DNA of 38,045 nucleotides from a bacterium (GTDB taxonomy: Bacteria; Hydrothermota; Tepidihabitantia; B3-TA06): the NCBI GenBank assembly GCA_012517375.1, contig JAAYVC010000049.1, positions 1 through 38,045 of the forward strand. Direction: 5' to 3'. Under the pieces are notes generated by a model. The model worked only from the letters and a program-made list of their open reading frames with translations, ran no database searches and had not been told where the DNA came from. Positions 26,301-33,884 of the stretch are shown here, in pieces (the first letter of the stretch is position 1; the number at the start of each line of letters is the position of its first letter). Made by a program: the position numbers and the translations under genes.

Positions 26301-27879
26301 TGAAGAAACAAACAGAGCGTTGAACAATTTGGCTACTTTGAATAGATTTCTGGGGCAACCTGATAAATCACTTGAATATTATCAAAAAGCTGTGACTCTT
26401 GCCGAGAAGAATGATGATAAGCTGCTGCTGACGACCAACATATTGAACCTTGCCAGACTTCTTCTCCAACTAGGCAAAATCCAAGAGGCCGAGAGCTATC
26501 TTGAACGAGCGCTAAAATCAGCGATAGAAATAGGTCATAGAGAAAACATCATAAAATGCATTATCGAACTTGCAGGCGTATACCTCATGAAAGGTGACCT
26601 TAATTCCGCTCATGAAAGATTGGAGGAAGCTTCCGTCAGAGCCGAAGAGCTGCAAAATCCTGAATTAGCAGCCGAAGTCGAACTTAACAGAGGACATATA
26701 TTTTACTATATGAACAAGCCTGAAGACGCCTTATCAGCATACGAGCACGCTCTTGAATTGCGCAAAATTGTAGGCGAACCAAATAGAATCGCTGACGCTC
26801 ACGCCCATGTTGGCAATACATTGCACATGCTAGCGAAATTAAACGACGCTCTGCCTCATCTCGAAGAAGCTCACAAGATATTTTCTGAAATCGGGAATCC
26901 CCAAGGCGCGGCTAGAGCGCTGGCGACTCTAGCGTCAATAAACCGCACAAATGGAAGGTACATTGAAGGCTTTAACCAAATAAAGGAGGCAAAAACGCTC
27001 TTTCACGAATCCGGAGATTCCTGGGGTGAGGCTGAAGCTACTCTAAGATTTTCAGAAGCCGCACTTGATTTCGCATTTTATGAGGATGCAATCAAAGGTC
27101 TCGATTTCGTGGAAGAAACTGCAAGTGCTCCCGAAATGGTTCGCATTAAAATCGAGTCGCAGATTTTGCGATCTAATATTTATGCCGAGATGAGTCTTCC
27201 CAAGAATGGCTTGGATGCCGCGACAAAAGCTATAGATAATGCAAAAACTTGCGACGCCCAGGATTTGATTTTACAATCAATGGCTGCAAGAATCAATAAT
27301 CTTATAGAAAATAAAGAACTCGAAACAGCCGTAGCTGAGTTAATTGAGCTTCAGGGAATAGCCGCGCAAACCGGCAACGTCACAACAGCGCTTTTGACAG
27401 CGGCAAGAATAAATCTCGCTAACGGAATGTCTTCATCCGCTATTGATATTCTAAAGCAGGTAGAGAGCGACGCACTGGATAAACTGGATTCCAGAAGCCG
27501 GCTTTCGTTGTATCAACTCCTTAGCCAGGCATATTACGAAGACAACAAGCCTTCCGAAGCTGCACTCTATGCTGAAAAGGTGATTTCCCTGACTCAAGAA
27601 CCAGGCCTTTTGTGGTTTGTAGTTTCTTCGAATCTTATAATCACTTCGATTATCTCTGATCAGTTGAAAATTCAATCCGATGAAAACGGTGAAAAGCACC
27701 CGTCTTTCCTTACCAGACTCTTTCATCCTTTAGCCTGTTCAAAATGGAACAGGCATCAAAAGGCGGCGGTTAAAGCAGCGAATGATATTCTCTCGAGACT
27801 CTCTGGCGATAATATTGTTTTGATGAAAGACGCTTTCATCAAAAAGGGAATAGCAGGCAAAAGGCTTCAAATCTCATAG
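23359..27879 (+). CDS. Soluble-adenylyl-cyclase-like protein: two cyclase domains, AAA ATPase, TPR repeats
   Basis: 1506 residues with no membrane segment. Cyclase domain 1 (about 30-215) has the metal-binding Asp39 in LLYTDISGFTALTE and Asp89 in LKLGGDSLLARFDD. Cyclase domain 2 (about 240-395) lacks the first metal motif but keeps KVDISPRGSKFLILFG and YTVIGQRVNAAAKIM. Next comes an ATPase with Walker A GDQGIGKS (about 432) and Walker B LVLLADD, a winged-helix-like stretch, then about 600 residues of TPR repeats (YQGRFDEAAKDYTSAR, LGKIQEAESYLERAL). This is the order seen in human ADCY10 and related bacterial proteins; product cAMP is likely but not proven. Starts 3 bases after sppA with a weak AGG. 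Confidence 0.87.
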   Translation: MIDEILLPLIPHHVLARILAEGRITPGITKTKSVLLYTDISGFTALTEALTAEGKQGIEEVTEILNAHFSRLSKILEDQKGSLLKLGGDSLLARFDDQDAVKRGTAAAWEMLDWLKENPIVKTSKGNFTLSMKAILGGGDYYEAILGDDEKVDWFPLGDSVEELAMAEKSVGPGELVVRRGLGDETFDKAPFLEINEEDRQKLVGLTKSFLPLGNAGKSALSKGGEYRIVAPFFLNLEGYDSANPDFESLNSFYLNILKIVRRYQGAVNKVDISPRGSKFLILFGAPLSHETDRANAAACFKDIYSFETSFVLTGGLSYGAAFAGYIGGQEKEYTVIGQRVNAAAKIMSASEPGQFVVTEEARDKFSDLYETEELAPVSVRNIAYKRFILTYPKTQSSSPAGEWKTHEEELQQLLALLSEDTKVIGVTGDQGIGKSRFLKKISMNLSNDHEVLKVTLEEREAPYQVFRKILMSSSGIKEEDDSSAKRTKLSEHIDSLGNNPQNHRGDSELSRRFPFIAAMLFGMEEEQIKIASYSPELRLENLLDAFRSYLLSRAKEKNLVLLADDLSKADSGSLEMLAFAARTLPRIKQRNIAFVFTFDKGFEQYFKEVFASDGDVKELTLSPLSASKTRELVEQILSGKSDEKVQQFLYERALGNPTVLEQWIGYLQDKSLITKVGETWVLDENVDSAEIPDDLYSLVFSRLDRLPEKVREALKVGSVYGMHFPAPIVSYITENNNLSDLLLPAVTSGLVYPLEAGEIDYIFNQTLIRDVCYDSLLRGEREKYHRQVARAIENLYKSSLDRYLTLLSHHYSEANEWEQAFAYSIRSAKENRRLFRNEAAEIDLTNAIRIWNEHLTEGYSEDLYTAYFCRAQVYEYQGRFDEAAKDYTSARNLSIRTGMREREIDTLNKLAYVSRFISDFDHLFEYADQALTKSSDLGYKRGLTVAHVEKGAGYARQGRHEEADGEFQAALDLAQEINDTEETNRALNNLATLNRFLGQPDKSLEYYQKAVTLAEKNDDKLLLTTNILNLARLLLQLGKIQEAESYLERALKSAIEIGHRENIIKCIIELAGVYLMKGDLNSAHERLEEASVRAEELQNPELAAEVELNRGHIFYYMNKPEDALSAYEHALELRKIVGEPNRIADAHAHVGNTLHMLAKLNDALPHLEEAHKIFSEIGNPQGAARALATLASINRTNGRYIEGFNQIKEAKTLFHESGDSWGEAEATLRFSEAALDFAFYEDAIKGLDFVEETASAPEMVRIKIESQILRSNIYAEMSLPKNGLDAATKAIDNAKTCDAQDLILQSMAARINNLIENKELETAVAELIELQGIAAQTGNVTTALLTAARINLANGMSSSAIDILKQVESDALDKLDSRSRLSLYQLLSQAYYEDNKPSEAALYAEKVISLTQEPGLLWFVVSSNLIITSIISDQLKIQSDENGEKHPSFLTRLFHPLACSKWNRHQKAAVKAANDILSRLSGDNIVLMKDAFIKKGIAGKRLQIS

Positions 27880-27904
27880 ATAAACCGGTAATTTGAAACG
27901 CGAA

Positions 27905-27932
27905 AAGGGAATGTCTCTTGAGACATTCCCTT
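27905..27932 (-). terminator. Hairpin terminator between convergent genes
   Basis: AAGGGAATGTCTC (27905-27917) pairs with GAGACATTCCCTT (27920-27932). Read on the minus strand it is followed by CTTTTCG, a short U-tract, so it best serves the lipoprotein gene; it may also stop the cyclase transcript. Confidence 0.7.
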
Positions 27933-27966
27933 AAAGGTTGTCAAAGATTAAAATGCTACACTAAGA

Positions 27967-28764
27967 TTAATAGTGTCCTACGCCCTGCGCCGTCTGAAAC
28001 GCATAGCGTAACCAGACTTTGACGGCATCTCCTGCAGCCTTGGATGTTGTTGTTACCGACGCCACCGAGTCGACTATGATCTTGCCGAAATAATTATCCT
28101 CGGTTTGGAATTGATAGATTCCGCCCTTTACGAGTTTTGCGCTCGATGCATACGAGGTAGGAGCGTCCTGAACATCAAGCCATTCTGTTTGGGTAGATGC
28201 TGTTACACCGCCAGTTGTTACTCCAGGTCTCTTTGCGAAATAAAGATCTTCGCCTTCACGATAGAAATAGAAATCAACATCCGGATCATCATCCTGTTTA
28301 GCTGTGGGAGCACCCGAAAGACGATCAAAGTATACGGCATTTGTCGGACCGTGCGTTCCGGGATCATAGCCCAAGTAATCGCCGTAGCCGCCTGGTCTCG
28401 GGTAAAAGCCCCTACTGAAACCGTAGCCTGTAACCTGTCCGCCTACTTCTCCGTTAACGGCGACAATATATTTCTCACCGTTATTTAAGCCTGTTTCTGT
28501 AACGGTTTTATCCTCGGTGACGCCCTTTTCTACTGGATCGCTTTTGTCATTGCCTTCCTTTGTGACGAATACGCTTAATCCGTCAAGACCTCTTGGCAGC
28601 TCTGCAGGCACGCCGTTTATGTTTATCGATACGCTATGATCGCCTGGTTCAACAACAACCTCAAGATCTTCTTCAATCAGTTTCTTTATTGCCGCTTCAT
28701 CCGGGATTAGACCGCATCCGAATACTAACATGGCTCCTGCGATTAAAACTATGAGTTTTTTCAT
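27967..28764 (-). CDS. Lipoprotein of unknown function
   Basis: 265 residues. The lipoprotein signal MKKLIVLIAGAMLVFGC has its lipobox Cys at 17. The mature part is rich in Gly, Asp and Thr, and probably all beta: a stretch around residues 60-105 resembles an Ig/FN3 strand pattern (GLNNGEKYIVAVNGEVGG), followed by a Gly/Tyr/Pro-rich segment (FYPRPGGYGDYLGYDPG) and a strand-rich end. No family recognised. A good AGGAGG lies five bases before the ATG, unlike the leaderless genes nearby. It stands alone, convergent with the cyclase gene and divergent from tdh. Confidence 0.8.
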   Translation of the reverse strand: MKKLIVLIAGAMLVFGCGLIPDEAAIKKLIEEDLEVVVEPGDHSVSININGVPAELPRGLDGLSVFVTKEGNDKSDPVEKGVTEDKTVTETGLNNGEKYIVAVNGEVGGQVTGYGFSRGFYPRPGGYGDYLGYDPGTHGPTNAVYFDRLSGAPTAKQDDDPDVDFYFYREGEDLYFAKRPGVTTGGVTASTQTEWLDVQDAPTSYASSAKLVKGGIYQFQTEDNYFGKIIVDSVASVTTTSKAAGDAVKVWLRYAFQTAQGVGHY

Positions 28765-28832
28765 TAACTCCTCCTTATAGTCTTTTTAAGATTTCTTCGC
28801 TTTCTTGCGAAAAAACACTAGTGCTTGCAATT

Positions 28833-28860
28833 AGCTTAATCAATAGTGTGAGTTTGTCAA
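28833..28860 (-). promoter_or_regulatory. Possible promoter of the lipoprotein gene
   Basis: On the minus strand: perfect TTGACA (28860-28855), a 16-base spacer and a weak TAAGCT (28838-28833). The leader would be about 60 bases, ending in AGGAGG. Confidence 0.4.
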
Positions 28861-28895
28861 TACCTTAATCACGATTACTATAAAACATCTTTATG

Positions 28896-28923
28896 TTGAC
28901 AGAAACCCCTTGTTCAATAAGAT
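28896..28923 (+). promoter_or_regulatory. Probable promoter of tdh
   Basis: TTGACA (28896-28901), a 16-base spacer and TAAGAT (28918-28923). The predicted start near 28930 leaves about 20 bases of leader containing GGAG before the ATG at 28952. Confidence 0.55.
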
Positions 28924-28951
28924 AACCGATACTAGTAAAAATGGAGCTGCA

Positions 28952-30073
28952 ATGTCAAAAATGAAAGCGGTAGTCAAGATAAGGCCGGAGAAAGGTGGAG
29001 CCGAGTTAATGGACGTAGACACGCCGACTATTCGCCCGGACGAAGTTCTCGTCCGGGTGCAATCAACTTCAATCTGCGGAACCGATATTCATATTTATGA
29101 GTGGAATCCGTGGGCGCAGAGGAGAATGGGCGAAAAGCAGCTTCCCCAGATACTTGGACACGAGGTTGCAGGAGTGGTGGTGGAGGTAGGTCAGGCGGTA
29201 AGAAGCATAAGGAAGGGCGATTACATATCCTGCGAGACCCATATATACGACCCCGGCGATTTGACTTCGCTTCTGGGACAGCGGCATATCGGCGAGCACA
29301 TGCAGATACTGGGCGTGGACCGGGACGGAGTATTCGCCGAGTATGTGGCCGTGCCCGAACGCGTTTGCTGGCGAAACGACCGCTCGATCCCGCCGGAGTA
29401 TGCTTGCGTGCAGGAACCCATGGGCAATGGCGTTTATGCGGTGCTCGGCGAGGATGCCGATGTCGCGGGCAAGACGATGGTTATAGTAGGCGACGGGCCT
29501 ACGGCGCTTTTTGCCACCGGTGTTGCTCGGGCAGCAGGTGTCGCAAAGATTATCGTCGTGGGGTTTTCAGACTTCGCCATGGACATTGCCAAACGCATGG
29601 GCGCCGACCATGTGCTCGATATAAAGAAGACAAGCCTTGAGGAAAGACATAAGTTCATTCTTGATGAGACGGATGGCTTCGGCGTGGATATCTCCGTAGA
29701 GATGGTCGGCGGGGAGAAACCTATTGAGGAAGCCTTCACCCATTTGAGAAAAGGCGGACGCCTGACCGCGTTCGGCGTGGCTTCGGAGGCAAAGGTGCCT
29801 GTCGACTACAATAACGGGCTCGTATTCAAGGGCGCGCAGGTTTGCGGTATAAACGGACGCAAGATATTCGATACCTGGTACAGGATGCGCAACCTCCTTG
29901 CCGCGCAAAGGATTGACATCTCTCCCGTTGTAACCCACGTAATGGCATTACATGAGTTTGAGAAAGGCTTCGAGATGCTTTTAGCCGTCCCGCGTTTGGC
30001 GGCAAAAATTGTACTCTTCCCAGACGAAAATGAATTAAAGGATGCAGAAAAGAGAATTTCAAGCAAGGGTTGA
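28952..30073 (+). CDS. tdh: L-threonine 3-dehydrogenase-like zinc alcohol dehydrogenase lacking structural zinc cysteines
   Basis: 373 residues, MDR superfamily. It follows L-threonine 3-dehydrogenase (threonine + NAD to 2-amino-3-ketobutyrate): catalytic zinc Cys42 in SICGTDIHIYEWNPWAQ, His70-Glu71 in GHEVAG, an NAD fold at GDGPTALFATGVARAAG and GINGRKIFDTWY near the end. The usual four-cysteine structural zinc lobe (CxxCxxC...C) is replaced by THIYDPGDLTSLLGQRHIG with no Cys. The start is ATG 28952 with GGAG five bases upstream; an in-frame TTG at 28910 lies between the promoter boxes and is rejected. Acetyl-CoA synthetase sequences follow, but no kbl. Another polyol or amino-alcohol substrate remains possible. 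Confidence 0.85.
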   Translation: MSKMKAVVKIRPEKGGAELMDVDTPTIRPDEVLVRVQSTSICGTDIHIYEWNPWAQRRMGEKQLPQILGHEVAGVVVEVGQAVRSIRKGDYISCETHIYDPGDLTSLLGQRHIGEHMQILGVDRDGVFAEYVAVPERVCWRNDRSIPPEYACVQEPMGNGVYAVLGEDADVAGKTMVIVGDGPTALFATGVARAAGVAKIIVVGFSDFAMDIAKRMGADHVLDIKKTSLEERHKFILDETDGFGVDISVEMVGGEKPIEEAFTHLRKGGRLTAFGVASEAKVPVDYNNGLVFKGAQVCGINGRKIFDTWYRMRNLLAAQRIDISPVVTHVMALHEFEKGFEMLLAVPRLAAKIVLFPDENELKDAEKRISSKG

Positions 30074-30165
30074 AATAAAGAATTTCATCAATAAAATATC
30101 GATGAATTCCCAAAATGGAAGTGAAATGGAAAAGGTAAAAATGACTATATATTTTAAGGAGGCCC

Positions 30166-30372
30166 ATGAGCAATATAGGCTCTTATGAGGAACAATACGA
30201 GAATTTTGACTGGTCAAAAGCGCGTGATTTTATCGGTTTCAAAGAGGGCGATTTTCTAAACATAGGCTACTACTGCTCGGACAGGATATGCGAGCAGGGC
30301 AAGAAAGCGACTTGTCGAAAAGGGAAAATCCTAACCTCCGCCTTAGCGGACATCAATAGGAGGAAGTTCTAA
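30166..30372 (+). pseudogene. Truncated duplicate of the acs 5' end
   Basis: The first 48 codons match the start of the intact acs at 31577 (38 of 47 residues alike), then the frame runs into unrelated sequence and stops after 68 codons at 30372. A tract of 45 bases (30247-30291 against 31658-31702) differs at one base, while the preceding 27 codons differ at many synonymous sites. It has its own AAGGAGG, so it may be translated as a leader-like peptide just ahead of the nuclease gene, whose ATG comes 3 bases after the stop. Confidence 0.8.
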
Positions 30373-30374
30373 GG

Positions 30375-31475
30375 ATGCGAATATTGTTGAAAGGAAAGGC
30401 AGAAAAGCGTTGGAGACCGCTCGCATCCTCCGATTACGAAGACGAGAGCAAAATACAGGAACTTCTTCAAAAAGATATCTCCCTCATCCCTCTGGAACCA
30501 CCCCTGGTGGCTTCGGCGCGAGAGTTCGGGCTTCCCAGTTCAGGTTCAAGTGATATTGTCGCGGTTGCTGAAGACGGTTCAATAGCCATTGTAGAGTGCA
30601 AGTTAGCCAAAAATTCAGACGTCCGAAGGAAGGTTATCGGACAACTTCTGGAGTACGCCGCGTATCTCTCACAGATGTCGGAATTGAAGTTCACGGATAA
30701 CTTCGATAAGCTTTCCGAGAAACCACTTTACGAATCCGTCAGGGAGCATTCAAGCATCGAATTCAACGAGTTGGAGTTCCGAAAGGCACTTGACAGGAAT
30801 CTTCGAGAAGGCCGCTTTCACTTGATCGTAGCCGTAGATCACATCAACGAAGAGCTGAGGGAGATCGTTCTTTACCTCAACAAGCATAGTGACTGCGTTG
30901 TTGCAGCCCTGGAATTGGAGTATTTCAGGGATGGGGAAAAAGAAATACTTGTTCCAAAAATATCGGGCGGCCCGGACGAAAAGGAAGCTGCGGTCGGCAG
31001 AGGTTCAGTAAAACGTACTTACGCACCAAAAGAGAATTTAAATAGGGAAACCTTTCAAAAAACAGTTGGGGAGGAAGTAGCTAAAGAAGAAATAACTGAA
31101 GAGGACGCCGCTGTTCTCAGACAACTGCTTGATTTTGCCGAAAAGAATGCGGACGAAATAAAATGGAACCCTGGGTGTTTTGTCTTCAGAATCAAAGCAA
31201 AGAAAATCATACTGCCTCTCTTGAGGGTATATACCGATGCGTATTTGGAATTTGATTTCAGGTCTGTTTTGAAAAGCATTGGTCTGAAAGACACGACGGA
31301 ATTCCGACAAAGAATTAACGCAATCGGCGCCTGCCTGGATGAGAAAAGAAGGGACTTCGAGCATTTCTGCCCAAGTACGGATTTGAAGTTTTTATACGAT
31401 GCGTCCTCGTTTGAAGCCTTTAAGGAAACGATTCTATGGGTTGAAGAGAAGATGCGTGCTTACAAAGGGGATTGA
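30375..31475 (+). CDS. NucS/DUF91-like PD-(D/E)xK nuclease-domain protein
   Basis: 366 residues, soluble. The N-terminal third carries the nuclease pattern of NucS/DUF91-type proteins: Glu24, Asp60 in SSDIVAVAEDG, E74-x-K76 in IAIVECKL, and Q90 with Y94 in GQLLEYAAYL. The middle and C-terminal parts (WNPGCFVFRIKAKKIILPLL and on) have no family I can name. Such proteins cut DNA at branched or mismatched sites or belong to defence and mobile loci; which applies here is unknown. AGGAGG lies eleven bases and AAGG directly before the ATG. It sits between a broken copy and the intact copy of acs, so it is probably a late arrival in a metabolic operon. Confidence 0.75.
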   Translation: MRILLKGKAEKRWRPLASSDYEDESKIQELLQKDISLIPLEPPLVASAREFGLPSSGSSDIVAVAEDGSIAIVECKLAKNSDVRRKVIGQLLEYAAYLSQMSELKFTDNFDKLSEKPLYESVREHSSIEFNELEFRKALDRNLREGRFHLIVAVDHINEELREIVLYLNKHSDCVVAALELEYFRDGEKEILVPKISGGPDEKEAAVGRGSVKRTYAPKENLNRETFQKTVGEEVAKEEITEEDAAVLRQLLDFAEKNADEIKWNPGCFVFRIKAKKIILPLLRVYTDAYLEFDFRSVLKSIGLKDTTEFRQRINAIGACLDEKRRDFEHFCPSTDLKFLYDASSFEAFKETILWVEEKMRAYKGD

Positions 31476-31576
31476 AAAGTGTATCGGATTTCATTCGCTC
31501 CTTTCAAGTGGAAAGAAGATAAAGATCATAGTGATTTTTTAAAGCTTAACCGAATCCTAAGGAGGATCTAAGGATC

Positions 31577-33283
31577 ATGAGCAACATCGGAAGTTACGAA
31601 GAGAAATATAAAACCTTCGACTGGTCCCAGGCCCGTGAGCATTTGGGATATAAGGAAGGCGATTTTTTAAACATAGGCTACTACTGCTCGGACAGGATAT
31701 GCGACCAGGGGAAGAAGGATAAGCTTGCCCTTATCTGGGAAGGCTCTGACGGCACGGTCAAGCGCTACACATTTAATGACCTGAGACTCGTAACAAACAC
31801 CTATGCTCAGTATCTCAAGGATTTGGGGATCAAGGTCGGCGACCGCGTCTGCGTATTCATGGACAAGATTCCCGATTTGTACTTTTCGATCCTGGGGATA
31901 TTGAAGCTCGGCGCAATGGCGCAGCCGCTGTTCTCCGCGTTCGGACCCGAATCCTTGATGACGCGTCTGGAGGATGCGGGCACTGCGGCTGTTATAACGA
32001 CCAAGAAGCATGTATCGAAGGTACGTCATATAAAACCGGATTTGCCGAATCTGAAGCACATAATAGTTGTAGACGGTGAGCCTTCAAAGAAGGGCGAAGG
32101 CGAGATAGTTTTCGAACTCGACAAAGCGAAAAAGGTCGAGAAATTCGAAAGCTACCCATGCACCCCTGAGACCCCATCCCTGCTTCACTACACATCTGGG
32201 ACTACGGGCAAGCCCAAGGGCGCCCAACACGTTCACGGTTCGATATTTGCGCAGGCCATAACGACGAGTTGGGTGCTCGATGTCAGGGATGACGATGTGT
32301 ACTGGTGCACTGCAGACCCCGGCTGGGTCACAGGAACCTCTTATGGAATCATCGGCCCCTGGTCTCTTGGCATTACGCAGGTTGTTTTGGATGCGGGATT
32401 TATACCCGACCGCTGGTACAAGCTTATACAGGATCACAAGGTGACTGTCTGGTACTCGGCCCCGACTGCCATAAGGATGCTCATGAAAGAGGGCACCGAC
32501 ATCGTCAAGAAGTATAACCTGTCGACATTGCGTCACCTTGCGAGCGTTGGCGAACCCTTGAATGCTGAAGCCGTTCACTGGTCACGCGAGGCTTACGGCC
32601 TGCCATTCCACGACACCTACTGGCAGACCGAGACCGGAGCCATAATGATAACGAACTTCCCCGGCATGGAGATAAAGGCCGGCTCGATGGGCAAGGCCTT
32701 TCCTGGCATAACTGCAACAGTCGTAGATTTGAAGACTTATGAACCAATCAAGGAACCCGGCAAGGTCGGACTTATTGCCTTGAAACCTGGCTGGCCTTCG
32801 ATGTTCAGAACTTACTGGAACAACAAGGAGACATACGACAATAAGTTCAAGAATGGCTGGTACATATGCGGCGACCGCTCGTCGATTGACAAGGACGGCT
32901 ACTTCTGGTTCGTCGGCAGGGATGATGACGTCATCAACACCGCAGGTCACCTGGTTGGGCCATTTGAGATCGAATCCGCATTGCTTGAGCATCCGGCGGT
33001 AGCGGAATCGGCGGCTGTAGGCAAGCCCGACCCCGTTAACATGGAGGTCGTAAAGGCGTTCGTGGCGTTAAAGCCGGGCTTCCAAGTATCGACAGATCTT
33101 GAACTTGAGATAATGAACTTCATCCGCAAGAAGCTCTCCCCACTTGCCATGCCGCAGGAGATAGAATTTGTAAGTTCGCTTCCAAAAACGCGTTCGGGAA
33201 AAATAATGCGCCGCGTTCTTCGCGCACAGGAATGGGGCGAGGATTTGGGCGACATCTCCACGCTCGTGAATGATGATGTATAA
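31577..33283 (+). CDS. acsA: Acetyl-CoA synthetase (AMP-forming), short AcsA type
   Basis: 568 residues. It activates acetate to acetyl-CoA through acetyl-AMP. Conserved core motifs: HYTSGTTGKPKGAQHVH (AMP-binding P-loop), YWQTETGAIMI, YWFVGRDDDVINTAGH (hinge and C-domain start) and the C-terminal KTRSGKIMRR with acetylation-site Lys542. The length matches Bacillus AcsA (about 570) rather than the 650-residue Acs, whose N-terminal extension is missing. Propionate or other short acids are possible. Upstream AAGGAGG and a second AAGG resemble the leader of the nuclease gene. Together with tdh it could serve amino-acid and acetate catabolism. Confidence 0.93.
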   Translation: MSNIGSYEEKYKTFDWSQAREHLGYKEGDFLNIGYYCSDRICDQGKKDKLALIWEGSDGTVKRYTFNDLRLVTNTYAQYLKDLGIKVGDRVCVFMDKIPDLYFSILGILKLGAMAQPLFSAFGPESLMTRLEDAGTAAVITTKKHVSKVRHIKPDLPNLKHIIVVDGEPSKKGEGEIVFELDKAKKVEKFESYPCTPETPSLLHYTSGTTGKPKGAQHVHGSIFAQAITTSWVLDVRDDDVYWCTADPGWVTGTSYGIIGPWSLGITQVVLDAGFIPDRWYKLIQDHKVTVWYSAPTAIRMLMKEGTDIVKKYNLSTLRHLASVGEPLNAEAVHWSREAYGLPFHDTYWQTETGAIMITNFPGMEIKAGSMGKAFPGITATVVDLKTYEPIKEPGKVGLIALKPGWPSMFRTYWNNKETYDNKFKNGWYICGDRSSIDKDGYFWFVGRDDDVINTAGHLVGPFEIESALLEHPAVAESAAVGKPDPVNMEVVKAFVALKPGFQVSTDLELEIMNFIRKKLSPLAMPQEIEFVSSLPKTRSGKIMRRVLRAQEWGEDLGDISTLVNDDV

Positions 33284-33288
33284 CTAAT

Positions 33289-33318
33289 AGATAAAAAACA
33301 GCTTGCCTGTTTTTATCT
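33289..33318 (+). terminator. First terminator-like hairpin after acs
   Basis: AGATAAAAAACAG and CTGTTTTTATCT form a 12-pair stem with one bulged A, just after the acs stop. The U-run is inside the 3' arm. Confidence 0.6.
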
Positions 33319-33333
33319 AATCCAAGATTTGAT

Positions 33334-33361
33334 GAGTGCGCATTTTGCGCACTCTCTTTTT
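33334..33361 (+). terminator. Intrinsic terminator
   Basis: GAGTGCGC (33334-33341), loop ATTTT, GCGCACTC (33347-33354), then TCTTTTT: a textbook stem with U-tract, forming a tandem with the hairpin just before it. Confidence 0.85.
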
Positions 33362-33369
33362 AGAAAATT

Positions 33370-33405
33370 GGGGTCCCCGCGAAGCTGTGGAGTAGATTCG
33401 TGGGG
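33370..33405 (+). repeat. GGGGTCCCC-bounded hairpin repeat, copy 3
   Basis: GGGGTCCCC at 33370-33378; CCCCGCGAA (33375-33383) pairs with TTCGTGGGG (33397-33405), including one G-T pair. Confidence 0.5.
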
Positions 33406-33411
33406 TTGAGT

Positions 33412-33449
33412 TCGGGGTCCCCACAAGATCGCAACGCGATCTTGTGGGG
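33412..33449 (+). repeat. GGGGTCCCC-bounded hairpin repeat, copy 4
   Basis: The best copy: CCCCACAAGATCGC (33419-33432), loop AAC, GCGATCTTGTGGGG (33436-33449), a perfect 14-base stem following TTCGGGG. Confidence 0.7.
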
Positions 33450-33821
33450 CAAAAAAAGCTGGTCAAAAGATGGTCAAACTTTCACCCCAAAAGACTGCTC
33501 CGCATTCCTTTGGTGACCCCGATAAGGAAGTCAGGATTGACGGTTTGTGTTCCAGTTTGAATAAGCGCGTCAGGATTTGAAAATGTCATTGGCGAGGTAG
33601 CCGCCGGAGGCGGCATGGGCTGAACTACCGCTGGAAGCACTTAAGTTCAGCAAGTCGCTGCCAACGACCAAAGCTCCAAAGGGTGACGCTTGCGGAACTA
33701 TCTATTCCCGAAGGGAATGCTCCTTAGACGTTAGTCAAAAACGTAGGAGCTGACCTTTAGGTAAGCTCGAATTATTTAGAAGCGGGCCGACTTGACGCGA
33801 CAAAGATGCTGCGTCAACCCC

Positions 33822-33849
33822 TTGACAAGGCGGACTTAAAAGCTACAAT
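33822..33849 (+). promoter_or_regulatory. Promoter of the DUF1801 gene
   Basis: TTGACA (33822-33827), a 16-base spacer and TACAAT (33844-33849). A leader of about 30 bases with AAAAGGAG precedes the ATG at 33885. Confidence 0.65.
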
Positions 33850-33884
33850 ATTAGTAGGAATTTATATGCAAAAGGAGATCGAAA

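Larger units (their letters stand above)
33362..33821. repeat. Gene-free, repeat-rich region
   Basis: No gene seen. It contains two GGGGTCCCC-bounded hairpins (33370-33405, 33412-33449), a GCCGCCGGAGGCGGC hairpin near 33600, a module ATCTATT...AATGCTCCTTAG (about 33699-33728) repeated at 34332-34359, and ACGTAGGAGC...GCGGGCC (33741-33787), a diverged copy of the palindrome at 34448-34516. Parts of 33450-33490 match the reverse complement of 148-180. Confidence 0.7.

Noticed and set aside
28910-28951. TTG start for tdh
   Set aside because: It falls between the predicted -35 and -10 boxes, and the added residues match no Tdh; ATG 28952 has GGAG at the right distance.
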